A DNA stretch of 64,000 nt from NCBI GenBank assembly GCA_021773175.1, contig JAJFKO010000011.1, forward strand, positions 62,001-126,000. Reading direction: 5' to 3'. The notes below the pieces were generated by a model. That model was not told the origin of the DNA. It saw only the letters and a list, made by a program, of their open reading frames with translations, and ran no database searches. Source of the DNA: Gammaproteobacteria bacterium (GTDB lineage Bacteria; Pseudomonadota; Gammaproteobacteria; JAJFKO01). The position numbers and the translations under genes are program-made. This document shows positions 31,453 to 40,863 of this stretch, piece after piece (positions within the stretch are counted from its first letter, which is position 1; the number at the start of each line of letters is the position of its first letter).

Positions 31453-32613
31453 CTATTCTGTTTCACGAAATAACTCGCGACCAATTAACATACGGCGTAT
31501 TTCCGATGTGCCAGCTCCAATTTCATATAATTTAGCATCACGTAATAAACGTCCTGTTGGATATTCATTAATATAGCCGTTACCACCTAAACATTGAATG
31601 GCCTTTAAAGCCATTTGTGTTGCATTCTCAGACGTAAACAAAATTACAGCTGCAGAATCTTTACGTGTTGTTTCTTTACAATCACAGGCTTTGGCAACAC
31701 TATATAAATAGGCGCGCGAAGCATTAAGCGCGGTATACATATCAGCGACATGGCCTTGAATGAATTGAAACTCGCCAATAGCTTGATCGAATTGTTTGCG
31801 TTCATGAATATAGGGGAGTACCACATCTAAGCAAGCATGCATAATACCAACTGGGCCCGCAGCTAGGACGACACGTTCATAATCCAAGCCACTCATCAAG
31901 ACTTTGACGCCACCATTGAGCTCACCCAAAATATTTTCAGCAGGAACTTTACAGTTTTCAAAAACAAGTTCTGAGGTGCTTGAGCCACGCATGCCGAGTT
32001 TATCAAGTTTCTGAGCGGTACTAAAACCTGAAAAATCTTTTTCAATAATAAAGGCGGTAATACCCTTTTTGCCGGCAGTTTTATCTGTTTTAGCATAAAC
32101 GACGAGGACATCAGCATCCGGACCATTGGTGATCCACATCTTACTGCCATTTAAAATATAATGGTCACCTTTATTTTCAGCATGTAAGCGTAAACTCACA
32201 ACATCAGAACCGGAATTTGCTTCGCTCATGGCGAGGGCGCCGACATGTTCTCCTGAAACAAGTTTTGGTAAGTATTTCTGTTTCTGTTGTTCGTTACCAT
32301 TAATATGAATTTGATTCACACAGAGATTTGAATGAGCACCATAACTTAAACCAATAGCCGCACAAGCGCGGCTGATTTCTTCCATGGCGACAACATGCTC
32401 GAGATAGCCCATAGCGCTGCCACCATATTCTTCGGCAACGGTAACGCCTAATAAGCCTAGTGAACCCAATTGTGGCCAGAGCTCACGGGGAAACGTATTA
32501 TTTACATCAATTTTTTCAGCAAGAGGGGCAATTTCACGGGCAGCAAATTCACGTACCGTGCTGCGTAGCATGTCAATCGTTTCACCTAAAGCAAAATTCA
32601 GCTGATTGTACAT
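31453..32613 (-). CDS. acyl-CoA dehydrogenase, probably isovaleryl-CoA dehydrogenase
   Basis: A 386-aa FAD enzyme that oxidises short branched acyl-CoA. Family signatures are [15 protein letters not shown] (FAD/substrate loop), [12 protein letters not shown] and, near the end, [17 protein letters not shown]. The catalytic base of isovaleryl-CoA dehydrogenases sits on an internal helix and is seen here as the Glu in [11 protein letters not shown] (about residue 245). The C-terminal Glu of other acyl-CoA dehydrogenases is absent: the loop after GRLLRD reads [12 protein letters not shown]. Leucine breakdown is therefore the likely role. The Sel1 gene precedes it by ten bases. Confidence 0.9.
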   Translation of the reverse strand: MYNQLNFALGETIDMLRSTVREFAAREIAPLAEKIDVNNTFPRELWPQLGSLGLLGVTVAEEYGGSAMGYLEHVVAMEEISRACAAIGLSYGAHSNLCVNQIHINGNEQQKQKYLPKLVSGEHVGALAMSEANSGSDVVSLRLHAENKGDHYILNGSKMWITNGPDADVLVVYAKTDKTAGKKGITAFIIEKDFSGFSTAQKLDKLGMRGSSTSELVFENCKVPAENILGELNGGVKVLMSGLDYERVVLAAGPVGIMHACLDVVLPYIHERKQFDQAIGEFQFIQGHVADMYTALNASRAYLYSVAKACDCKETTRKDSAAVILFTSENATQMALKAIQCLGGNGYINEYPTGRLLRDAKLYEIGAGTSEIRRMLIGRELFRETE

Positions 32614-32623
32614 ATGTTTGTTC

Positions 32624-33196
32624 CTATTTATGTTTCATTAACTCGGTAAAAATCTCGGGGGAATGCAAACCAAGTTCTTCAAATATTTGGGTGGCGCGAT
32701 TCCAGCTGCCTTCTTCTTTAATACTCTCAATAATCATTTGTGTACCGAGTTCTGAGTTTTTGGCAACACCCCAGCCACGAATATTCGCTAATCCTAAACG
32801 GCGTTTAGCAAGAATATGTCCTAAATTAACTGCTTGCTTTAAATAAGAGTGGGCTTCTTCAAAAGCTTGTTTAGCATATTCTTTATGAATTTGGGCATGA
32901 AAAATACTATTGCTTAAATCATGCCAAAAAATACCTTCTCCTAATTTAGCATTACCGAAATCATAACATGCATCGTTATCACCTAGAATTGCTGCTGCTC
33001 GAAAACATTCTTGTGCCAACCACTTCGCATTAGGAACATTACGGTCAAATGCGAGTTTTTGATAAAGCACACCTAATTCTTTTTGAGCGGCAATCTCTTT
33101 TTGCGAGGCGCGGTTATCACCTTCATCTCGCAAGTGTATGAACTTTTCAATTTTCTTCTTTAAGGAATTTAATTTCATGCGTTGTAACATATTCAT
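32624..33196 (-). CDS. Sel1-like repeat protein
   Basis: A 190-aa soluble protein. After a basic N-terminus it has helix pairs of Sel1/TPR type: [30 protein letters not shown] and [23 protein letters not shown], the last a clear Sel1 signature. Such repeats bind other proteins, and in Legionella several act in host interaction; here the role is open. It ends ten bases before the acyl-CoA dehydrogenase gene and may be co-transcribed with it. Confidence 0.8.
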   Translation of the reverse strand: MNMLQRMKLNSLKKKIEKFIHLRDEGDNRASQKEIAAQKELGVLYQKLAFDRNVPNAKWLAQECFRAAAILGDNDACYDFGNAKLGEGIFWHDLSNSIFHAQIHKEYAKQAFEEAHSYLKQAVNLGHILAKRRLGLANIRGWGVAKNSELGTQMIIESIKEEGSWNRATQIFEELGLHSPEIFTELMKHK

Positions 33197-33218
33197 AACA
33201 GGTTTCCCTTAATTTAAT

Positions 33219-33270
33219 CTAGATTCTATAGTTGCCATCTACTACGAAAGCTTAATATGCTGAATCTAGG
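33219..33270. repeat. dispersed palindromic element, copy C (inverted, with insert)
   Basis: Read on the minus strand it runs CTAGATTC...GTAGATGGCAACT...GAATCTAG, the same ends and loop as copies A (26138) and B (39458). It carries about 15 extra bases in the left arm. It lies between the disulfide oxidoreductase and the Sel1 gene. Confidence 0.65.
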
Positions 33271-33271
33271 T

Positions 33272-34696
33272 TTAACCTAAATAGCTTAGCCATTTTACCA
33301 AACGACGTACTTTCTTTGAGAATAGGAAATTTGTATAAAAACTTCCAGCCACGCGCTTATTGATTTCACTTAGCGTTGGGTAGGGCACTATTAACTCTGC
33401 AATAGCATTTAATTTCAATTTCCGTTGAATTGCAAGGATCCAAGGCATTAATAGCTCGCCAGCATGTTGCCCAACAATACTGACGCCTAAAATATAGCCT
33501 TTACGATCAGCTATGACTTTTATTTTGCCATGAGTTAAGTTTTCTGCTCGAGCGCGATCATTTTCTGCATAGTCAAAATGTAAAATTTCAATATTATCAT
33601 CGAGGCTAAATGCTTGTTGTTCATTCAATCCTACATGAGCTAACTCTGGATCAGTATAAGTTACCCAAGGAACGCTACGAAAATCTGTTTTAGCAGGAAG
33701 ACGAAATAAAATATTTTTCAAGACAATACCTGCGTGATAATTTGCCATATGTGTAAATTGATACATCCCCGTAACATCTCCAATAGCAAAAACTTTTTTG
33801 TTATTAGTTCGTAAACGTTGATCAACGTTAATCCCCTTAATACTATGGATAATTCCAGCAGCATCAAGATCTAGATCAGTAAGATTAGGTTTGCGTCCAG
33901 TTGCCACTAATAAATGTGAACCTGTCAGTTGTGATTCACGTTGTTGTTGTTCAATGTTAACAACAACCTGATCATTTATTGTTTCAACTTTATCAATTTG
34001 ACAGTACTCATAAATTTTGATGCCATCAGCAAGTAATTGTTGGCGAACGACATCAACCAGTTTGCGGTCATCTTTAGGCATAATTTCAAAGCATTCTAAA
34101 ATAGTAACCTCGCAACCTAAACGCCGATGCGCTTGTGCCATTTCACAACCAATAGGACCGCCACCAATAATGATTAAGTGTTGTGGTGCTGTTGTTAAGT
34201 CAAAAACAGTTTCATTAGTGAGAAAAAATGTGTCATTTATGCCTTCGATTTTAGGTATTGCTGGACTCGAGCCTGTTGCAATAACAATACGACGAGCTTG
34301 AATACGATGAGACTCTGTTTCAATAATTCGTGGAGCAACAAATTTACCTGCTTCTAAAATCACTTTAACACCAAGTTGCGTAAAACGTTCTACGGAATCA
34401 TTTGGTTCAATACCGGCAATAACATTTTTGATATGTTGATTGACCTTGGCAAAATCGATTTCACAAGTGGCATAGTTAATACCTAGCTCAGAAGCATAAC
34501 TCTTAACATGAGCAAGTTTGCTGGCAGCAAGTAGAGCTTTGGATGGAACACAACCATAATTTAAGCAATCACCACCCATTTTATCTTGTTCGAGTAAGAC
34601 AACTGATGCGCCCATTTGTGCGGCCCCGGCGGCTAAAGATAAGCCGCCAGAACCTGCACCTAAAATACATATATCAGTTTTAATTGTTGTTTTCAT
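33272..34696 (-). CDS. FAD-dependent pyridine nucleotide-disulfide oxidoreductase (MerA-like)
   Basis: A 474-aa flavoprotein of the dihydrolipoamide dehydrogenase/mercuric reductase family. The N-terminal FAD motif GAGSGGLSLA is followed by the redox-active pair in GGDCLNYGCVPSKA. The NAD(P) motif is IIGGGPIGCEMA and the second FAD stretch is VFAIGDVTG. At the C-terminal interface the usual HxHPTxSE reads VPYPTLSE, so the catalytic His of lipoamide dehydrogenases is missing and the disulfide substrate is unknown. The C-terminus adds a basic tail (SKKVRRLVKWL). It begins three bases after the stop of the AddA-like gene, so the two share an operon. Confidence 0.9.
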   Translation of the reverse strand: MKTTIKTDICILGAGSGGLSLAAGAAQMGASVVLLEQDKMGGDCLNYGCVPSKALLAASKLAHVKSYASELGINYATCEIDFAKVNQHIKNVIAGIEPNDSVERFTQLGVKVILEAGKFVAPRIIETESHRIQARRIVIATGSSPAIPKIEGINDTFFLTNETVFDLTTAPQHLIIIGGGPIGCEMAQAHRRLGCEVTILECFEIMPKDDRKLVDVVRQQLLADGIKIYEYCQIDKVETINDQVVVNIEQQQRESQLTGSHLLVATGRKPNLTDLDLDAAGIIHSIKGINVDQRLRTNNKKVFAIGDVTGMYQFTHMANYHAGIVLKNILFRLPAKTDFRSVPWVTYTDPELAHVGLNEQQAFSLDDNIEILHFDYAENDRARAENLTHGKIKVIADRKGYILGVSIVGQHAGELLMPWILAIQRKLKLNAIAELIVPYPTLSEINKRVAGSFYTNFLFSKKVRRLVKWLSYLG

Positions 34697-34699
34697 TCT

Positions 34700-37600
34700 T
34701 CAAAAATCCCATTCTTGCCATGCGGTTAGCAGCGGAAAGTAAAGTAATAGTTTAATTGGATGATTCTGCTGGCTGCTCTCATCATACTGTTGCATCGCAA
34801 GAGCATAACGTTCCAACTGTGGACGATAAAGCTGTTGTTGAGCTTGTAAAAATTGTTCTAGATCCATTGCTTGTGGTTCACTAGTTTTGTAATCAATAAT
34901 CCAACGTCTATTATCCTGATCGATGAAGGTGCGGTCAATGATATGTTGTGTTTTGTTCTGATCTTGAAATGTTGTTATCGCAAATTCATTGGCCGCGTTT
35001 TGATGCTCTGTAGATAGCAACCATTGGAATTGTTTATCGTTGATGATGTTGTGTAAGCTTGTTATTAATCTATCTACACAAACATTTAACTCGTTATTAC
35101 TGATCCCTTGCTGCGCTAAACCGCAACGAAAGAAATATTCATTCCTGGTGATTTTCTCAGAAGTCCAGCTAGTTAAACCATCAGTGGCAATTTGTTGCAA
35201 TAATCGATGTAAGAAAATACCAAACAAACGTTGTGTATCTTGTTGCCAAGTTAGATGGATTTTATTAAAAGGTGATGTGATTGTTGCCGGTGTACTATCC
35301 TGTGGCAATGACTGCAAACTTAAACGCTGTAATTGTTTGGGTTGATGCTTTTCTACTGAATCAATGGCGGTAGCTTCCTGACTAATTTGCTGATTAAATT
35401 GCAATGCAACGCAGTTCCAAATATGACCTAACATGCTACTTTTACTGGGTGCTTGTAGAGTAGGGACGTCATCTGCCGTTTTCAATTTTTGCAGCTCGAG
35501 CTTAGCAAGCAGGTGCAAACGTTGTTTGGCACGCGTAACAGCCACATAAAGTAAGCGTCCTGTTTCATAATGCTGTTTTATCGATTCAATACGTCGTAAA
35601 TAATCATAAATGGCCTCATCGGCATGACCACTACCTTTAATCGGAGCTAAAATTAAGTCTTCGCCATGTTCGGTTGGACGCTCATACCAGGCTAATAATC
35701 GGGCTTGATCAACCTGAGGTGTTTTCGCTAGACCTGGCAAAATAACAACGTCGAACTCTAAACCTTTAGACTTATGTATCGTCATAACATGAAGCTTACT
35801 GGTATTATTAATATTACGTGAGTAAAGTTCAGCTAATTTTGTTTCTAATAATGAATGATCGAGAAGTTGACCACTCGCATCAAGACTATCCAATAATTGC
35901 CAAAAGCTGTCGACATCAGCAAGTTGATCGCTTGATAAACACTGTGGACCGAGCAATTGACACCAAGTAGATTTAATCCAATCCGTTAAGTTCTGGCGCT
36001 GTCGTTGTTGCAAAGCATGCTGCAAAATAGGGAGTATGAATCGTAAGCGTTGCTGACCATCATCGGAAAGCTTACAAGTAATAGCTGAATTTTGCAGTAC
36101 ATCCCATAATAATGTTGCAGGATTCGTCGTCATTAATTGATGTAAATCCGCTAAAGTTAAACCACACCACGGTGCCCGTAAAATAGCAAACCACGCTATT
36201 CTATCGCCAAGATGTAATAGTGCTCGCGTTAAGCTTTGTAAATCACGAATAGCAGGATTACTGGCAAGAGATTCTAGCTCCACGGCTTGAAAGCTAATGT
36301 CAGCAGCTTTTAAGGCTGGAATAATATGTAATAAGTGACTACGAGATTTAACCAGTATCGCAATGGATTGCTGATTGTCAGCTTGTTGTTCCTGTTGGAT
36401 AAGTTTAACGACTTTTGCTGCTTCATTGACGTAATCTGTTTCTAAATGGCAATGTGTTGCGATAACACTATCATCTGAGGAATTCTTTGCTGCAATGGCC
36501 TTGCTATAAGGAATGGCGCCAGTACTAATATCAGCAAAATCAGGAAAGCTTGCCGCAAAAACTGTATTTACCCAAGTAATGATATTTGCAGTGGAACGAA
36601 AATTTGTACGTAAAGTCAGGGAGTCTAAATGGATATGGCCAATGCCTTGTTGTTGCACACGTAAAAACAACCCAACTTCAGCTTTTCGAAATCGATAGAT
36701 TGACTGCATGGGGTCGCCGACAATAAATAAACTACGTCCATCATTAGCTTCCCAGCCGGCGGTTAATTTTTCTAACAAATGTAATTGATTAATTGCGGTA
36801 TCTTGAAACTCATCAACTAAGATATGACGAATTTGGTAATCGAGTAATAGTGCTAAATCACTAGGATCGCTAATTTTCCCTAAAGCTTGACTCGCTGCTT
36901 GGGAGATTGCGATGAAGTCGACTTGACTCTGTTGTTGTAGATTAATAAGTAGTTGCGCATTTAAAACCGGTAAGATTTCTAGTAAAGCTAATAAAATTTG
37001 CCATTGTTGTTCGGCATAAGTAAGAGGCGGGGCATTTTGCCATTGCTCAAGTAAAACCTGTAGCTTGTCATCTTCAGCTAAATGCTTATTAAGTTCGGTG
37101 ATACGTTGTTTCATCTCTTTATACAGTTGCCGACTTTCTTTATCTTCTTGACTGGAGGCGGCAGGAAAACCAATACGTGCATCAAAACTTTTACGACAGA
37201 AACCAGCATTCGTTAATAACAAGCTGCTTAAGCCATTCCAATAATCTATTTGCTGTTGTTGTGTTTCAGGAACAACACGATAGTCGTTATAAAGACATAA
37301 TGGATGCTCTGGGTTGCGTAGCAACATGTGTTGCCTAGCAAAATTTGTTAATAGGCCTAGTTGCGCAAGTATATCTTTAGGAAATTGACTGTGTAATTCG
37401 GCTAATAAATCGTCAGTAATATGCTGCAAACCGAGCTCAAGGGCGGAGCGTAATTGCGTTGCGTCATCATGCAAATAGAGATAGGGCAGCCATTGGTCAC
37501 GCTTAGCTTGCATTTGGATCAGTAAGTTTTCTAGCTTATCGAGTTGATTATCTAGATGTAAGGCTAGTTGCTGTAAAGCCCCAAGCCATGGCACATCGTT

Positions 37601-38125
37601 ATGAATACTTTGAATAATTTGTCGAGCAGTTTGTTGGTAATATTGATTGGCATCAACACAAACTTCTGGGGTAATGCGGCCCTCAGCCAACAGTGGCATT
37701 TGTTTTGCCAAACTAAAACATAGTGAATCAATCGTAAACACACGTAAACGTTGTGGGTTTTCTAATAATTGCCATTGTAGTTGCTGATCTTTTTTTAATA
37801 CTTGTTCTGCCAAACGATATGTTTTCTGTGCATGTTCAGCCTCTGGAATAGGGTTTGCACAAGCAAGCAACGCATTAATAATTCGTGCGCGCATTTCAGC
37901 TGCGGCTTTGCGAGTAAACGTAATGGCAATAATTTCTTCAGGTTGACTGACCGCTTGACTAAGTAATGCCAAATAACGTTGGGTTAATAATTCGGTTTTA
38001 CCTGAGCCTGCGGGAGCTTGGATAATGAATGATTTGCTTATATTTAAAGCAGCATCGCGCTGTGCTTGATCGGCTATAGAAGGTGTCATGCTGTAACTCG
38101 TTGTATTGTTCAAGGAACTTACCAA
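34700..38125 (-). CDS. addA: AddA-like UvrD-family helicase-nuclease
   Basis: A 1141-aa DNA-repair motor for double-strand breaks. Superfamily 1 helicase motifs are visible: Walker A QAPAGSGKTELLTQRY near residue 40, motif II VDEFQDTAIN near 437, motif IV-type TNFRSTANI and motif VI-type VAVTRAKQRL. The C-terminus has a RecB-family PD-(D/E)xK nuclease (RTFIDQDNRRWIIDYKTSE near 1075). Its expected partner, the AddB-like protein, is encoded at 51947-54532, some 14 kb away. The oxidoreductase gene follows in the same operon. Firm as AddA/RecB type; AddA is preferred because of the partner. Confidence 0.88.
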   Translation of the reverse strand: MVSSLNNTTSYSMTPSIADQAQRDAALNISKSFIIQAPAGSGKTELLTQRYLALLSQAVSQPEEIIAITFTRKAAAEMRARIINALLACANPIPEAEHAQKTYRLAEQVLKKDQQLQWQLLENPQRLRVFTIDSLCFSLAKQMPLLAEGRITPEVCVDANQYYQQTARQIIQSIHNDVPWLGALQQLALHLDNQLDKLENLLIQMQAKRDQWLPYLYLHDDATQLRSALELGLQHITDDLLAELHSQFPKDILAQLGLLTNFARQHMLLRNPEHPLCLYNDYRVVPETQQQQIDYWNGLSSLLLTNAGFCRKSFDARIGFPAASSQEDKESRQLYKEMKQRITELNKHLAEDDKLQVLLEQWQNAPPLTYAEQQWQILLALLEILPVLNAQLLINLQQQSQVDFIAISQAASQALGKISDPSDLALLLDYQIRHILVDEFQDTAINQLHLLEKLTAGWEANDGRSLFIVGDPMQSIYRFRKAEVGLFLRVQQQGIGHIHLDSLTLRTNFRSTANIITWVNTVFAASFPDFADISTGAIPYSKAIAAKNSSDDSVIATHCHLETDYVNEAAKVVKLIQQEQQADNQQSIAILVKSRSHLLHIIPALKAADISFQAVELESLASNPAIRDLQSLTRALLHLGDRIAWFAILRAPWCGLTLADLHQLMTTNPATLLWDVLQNSAITCKLSDDGQQRLRFILPILQHALQQRQRQNLTDWIKSTWCQLLGPQCLSSDQLADVDSFWQLLDSLDASGQLLDHSLLETKLAELYSRNINNTSKLHVMTIHKSKGLEFDVVILPGLAKTPQVDQARLLAWYERPTEHGEDLILAPIKGSGHADEAIYDYLRRIESIKQHYETGRLLYVAVTRAKQRLHLLAKLELQKLKTADDVPTLQAPSKSSMLGHIWNCVALQFNQQISQEATAIDSVEKHQPKQLQRLSLQSLPQDSTPATITSPFNKIHLTWQQDTQRLFGIFLHRLLQQIATDGLTSWTSEKITRNEYFFRCGLAQQGISNNELNVCVDRLITSLHNIINDKQFQWLLSTEHQNAANEFAITTFQDQNKTQHIIDRTFIDQDNRRWIIDYKTSEPQAMDLEQFLQAQQQLYRPQLERYALAMQQYDESSQQNHPIKLLLYFPLLTAWQEWDF

Positions 38126-38336
38126 ATAGCACTATAAGACATGCAAGATTTCATGAAGTTGTTAACAAGTCAAGGGCTTTTTAGAAATGAGTCTGAAGAG
38201 TGATCTTGTCTTCTTGAAATCATTAAGAAGAGGCTTGTAATGCATTGTTTTTAAATGGATTTATCCTTCGGTCCAAGTTTTGCTCAATTTAACTTCGATG
38301 CCCGTCCTTCAAGCAATAAGGGACATTATTTTCGTC

Positions 38337-38371
38337 TTATCCACAGAGTTATCAACAGGATCTGTGGGTAA
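38337..38371. other. cluster of three DnaA-box-like 9-mers
   Basis: TTATCCACA (38337-38345, consensus), TTATCAACA (38349-38357, one mismatch) and TGTGGGTAA (38363-38371, the reverse of TTACCCACA, one mismatch) lie within 35 bases. AT-rich sequence follows (38372-38412). They are in the 374-base gap between the divergent AddA-like gene and the gene at 38500. They may be part of a replication origin, a DnaA-titrating site or a DnaA-regulated promoter. Confidence 0.6.
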
Positions 38372-38434
38372 TTTTGACTAGGTAAATAAAAACAGGGATT
38401 TACGATTTTTTAACCAAGACAAGCTTATGAAATT

Positions 38435-38443
38435 TGTTATAAT
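38435..38443 (+). promoter_or_regulatory. extended -10 promoter of the periplasmic repeat protein gene
   Basis: TGTTATAAT gives a perfect -10 hexamer (38438-38443) with the TG extension. No good -35 is seen, as is common with extended -10 promoters. The gene starts at 38500 after a leader with GGAGAGAGAC as Shine-Dalgarno. Confidence 0.6.
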
Positions 38444-38499
38444 GCTCAACTTGTCAATACAAAAATTTATCTATTTCATATAGTCATGGAGAGAGACAA

Positions 38500-39429
38500 A
38501 TGACACGAAGAATAACAAGATTAATGTTCAATGTTTGTGCTTGCTCATTACTACTGCTAGCTACTCAAATTACTAATGCTAAAACGATTACCCCAACAGA
38601 TGCATTTCAGCAATCACAAGAAGTTGTGGCATTGATTAGCAGTATTCATACTTATAAAGGATTGAACACTTTATTACCAAAAATTCCAATTCCCAAAGAA
38701 AAGATTCCTACTCAGGTTTACTTTAAATCACTAGAAGTCTTGCGCAAAATTGCTCTATTTCAGAAAGAACTGGGCTTAACTCAAGTCGCGGTACCCGCAT
38801 TACCAAATAAAGAACTCGAGCCACAGGATGTTTACAATAATCTGCAAGTGATGGTAACGGCATTACAAGCTATTCGTCATAAAGTCGGCGTGCCTGGAAA
38901 AGTTGAAATACCAGTGAACACGGGTGAAAAACAGCCTGCCGATGTTTATCGTAATCTAGCCAAAGCCGATATGTTATTGGAGGATATTGTTGGATATACC
39001 ACGCCAAGTTTGGTGTATCGCAATACGCAATATATTTTAGCGGATATCAAAGCTATTGCAGAGAAGTATTCAATTAAGTTTACTTCGCCAAATGTTATAC
39101 GCCCAGTTATTGCTTTACCTAAACATGCTAATCGACAAGCCGTCAGATTGTTAGATAGTGTTATTAAATTACAAAAAGAATTGGGGCTCAATCCTTCTTC
39201 GGTAAGTGTTGTTAAAGATGCAACAGCTTCATCAGATGTATTAGACGTTACGCAAAATGTTTTGGCGCGATTAGCTCGAGTTAAAGCTAAGCTTAATGTG
39301 ATGCGACCTAAGCAAGAAATAGCAGAAGACAAATACATGCAACCAGCTGATGTAATGGTGCAACTAACCACCGCAAATATTTTTATCGAACAATTGCTGT
39401 CTGAAAAAAATATTAAGAAATTGCAGTAG
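38500..39429 (+). CDS. periplasmic protein with about seven helical repeats
   Basis: A 309-aa exported protein: signal peptide MTRRITRLMFNVCACSLLLL..., cleavage after TNA before KTIT. The mature part consists of degenerate repeats of 30-45 residues. Each starts with a Pro-rich turn and an (A/D)V-Y-x-N/K-L type phrase, then an amphipathic helix ending near LG: QVYFKSLEVL, DVYNNLQVMV, DVYRNLAKAD, LVYRNTQYIL, AVRLLDSVIK, DVLDVTQNVL, DVMVQLTTAN. I know no family with this repeat. A periplasmic scaffold or wall/envelope-binding role is a guess. It sits alone next to the DnaA-box cluster. Confidence 0.8.
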   Translation: MTRRITRLMFNVCACSLLLLATQITNAKTITPTDAFQQSQEVVALISSIHTYKGLNTLLPKIPIPKEKIPTQVYFKSLEVLRKIALFQKELGLTQVAVPALPNKELEPQDVYNNLQVMVTALQAIRHKVGVPGKVEIPVNTGEKQPADVYRNLAKADMLLEDIVGYTTPSLVYRNTQYILADIKAIAEKYSIKFTSPNVIRPVIALPKHANRQAVRLLDSVIKLQKELGLNPSSVSVVKDATASSDVLDVTQNVLARLARVKAKLNVMRPKQEIAEDKYMQPADVMVQLTTANIFIEQLLSEKNIKKLQ

Positions 39430-39457
39430 TTTAAATTTGGCCTGAGAATCTTTTAAC

Positions 39458-39494
39458 CTGGATTCCGCAGTAGATGCCAACTGCAGAATCTAGG
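39458..39494. repeat. dispersed palindromic element, copy B
   Basis: CTGGATTCCGCAGTAGATG followed by CCAACTGCAGAATCTAGG. The arms GATTC/GAATC and CTGCAG-like inner pairing resemble copies A (26138) and C (33219), and the loop GTAGATGCCAACT is identical to copy A. It lies between the periplasmic repeat gene and the methyltransferase gene. Confidence 0.72.
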
Positions 39495-39514
39495 TTTAAT
39501 ATGGAAGAGCGAAA

Positions 39515-40255
39515 ATGACGACTACACATCGAGATACACAAAACCACCGAGGCGTAATGCATCCTTTTTCAAGCACAACCAAGCAATTTATTGCTTATGC
39601 TAGTGAGTGTAATGATGCGGATGCTATGATTATGGACATGGGGTGTGCCTACGGTAATGTTGTAAATGCCGCATTGAATGCTGGTGCTAACCATATTATT
39701 GCTTGTGATATGGCTCAAGAACATTTAGATGTTGTTAAGAGTGATCTTGCCACTGAAAATTTATCAAAGTTATCAACTCACCAAGGAGTTTTCCCTCAAG
39801 ACTATAGTTTTAATCATAGCTCTGTTCAGGCTATTCACGCGTCACATATTCTAGAATTTTTAAATGGCTCTGAGCTTATGGCGGGATTAGCTAAATTTCA
39901 TAATTGGTTGTGTCCTGGCGGAAAACTTTTTATTGTTTGCTACAGCATTTTCATCAAAGAATTAGACAATTCTACTTTTAAAACAGAGTATCAGAGCCGT
40001 AAAATCTCAAATGTTGCTTGGCCTGGTTACTTGGAAAATTATAATAACTACATTACCATAGAGGACAGTGAGATTGATGATTTGTTTCCATCAGCATTTC
40101 ACTTATACGAAAAAGAAATACTAGAATCAGCGTTAGCTCAAGCTGGATTTAGCATTGAATCATCTGTCTATTTAAATGGCCGCGATAATGGTGCGGTTGA
40201 ATATACTTGGCATGATGGACGTGAGTATATCGGCATTGTTGCTACGCGTATTTAA
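39515..40255 (+). CDS. SAM-dependent methyltransferase
   Basis: A 246-aa class I methyltransferase. Motif I MIMDMGCAYGNVVNAAL is near residue 40, the acidic strand-2 end is IIACDMAQEH, and the post-motif region AIHASHILEFLNG plus LCPGGKLFIVCYS follow the usual order. The C-terminal third (EYTWHDGREY) is not diagnostic. The substrate is unknown. Weak GGAAGAGCG precedes the ATG. It lies between a palindromic repeat and the lysAC remnant. Confidence 0.8.
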   Translation: MTTTHRDTQNHRGVMHPFSSTTKQFIAYASECNDADAMIMDMGCAYGNVVNAALNAGANHIIACDMAQEHLDVVKSDLATENLSKLSTHQGVFPQDYSFNHSSVQAIHASHILEFLNGSELMAGLAKFHNWLCPGGKLFIVCYSIFIKELDNSTFKTEYQSRKISNVAWPGYLENYNNYITIEDSEIDDLFPSAFHLYEKEILESALAQAGFSIESSVYLNGRDNGAVEYTWHDGREYIGIVATRI

Positions 40256-40338
40256 ATTCTCTTTATAGACAAGAGTTGTAGCCGGCAGCAATGATAATGG
40301 AGAGCTCTTTATCTACTATCTCATCCTTATCCTACCTA

Positions 40339-40737
40339 TGAGAGTGCGTTCATCGCTTGATAGAAAATCTCTTGTGCTGGAGGACGCTGATTATAGTGAC
40401 AACTCATTACTCTACCATAAGCACCTGCCGTTGCGATTAAAACAACATCGCCTTCTTCTGTTTCTGGCAACAAGCGCGAATGCCCAAGCGTATCACCTGA
40501 CTCACAAATTGGACCAACAATATTAGCAATCACTTTTTTAGGCGGAGCTAATTTCGTCAAATTTACAATTTCATGGTATGCACCGTATAGAGCAGGGCGG
40601 ATTAATGAATTCATGCCTGCTTCGATAGCAATAAAGAACGTGTCACCTTTTGTTTTAAGCTGCGTTACTTTAGCAACAATCACGCTAACATCAGCAACTA
40701 AAAATCTATCTGCCTTTATTCATAACGTTTTATCCTT
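40339..40737 (-). pseudogene. duplicated 3' end of lysAC (decayed fragment)
   Basis: The minus strand repeats the last part of the diaminopimelate decarboxylase domain of the lysAC gene at 41498. The repeat (40363-40737 versus 41516-41890) is colinear without gaps at a constant offset of 1153 bases. About 100 of 106 residues agree in the undamaged part. Upstream of that, a Trp codon has become TGA (LW to L-stop), so the fragment is dead. At its 3' end it continues as EIFYQAMNALS, whereas the full gene ends EIFISTCM. The fragment probably keeps the original end of the gene. Confidence 0.88.
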
Positions 40738-40863
40738 TTCCTAGGGGAACTCCCCTGGTTTCTATGAGCTAGCATGCTAGATTTTTAATCGTCATGGTTG
40801 TAAAATAGCCAACGTCTTATACGTGTCTGTCAATAACGACGTAATATGGGAGAAATATAGCTC

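Noticed and set aside
32460-32846. 128-codon plus-strand frame over the acyl-CoA dehydrogenase and Sel1 genes
   Set aside because: It spans two well-supported minus-strand genes and has no initiation signal.
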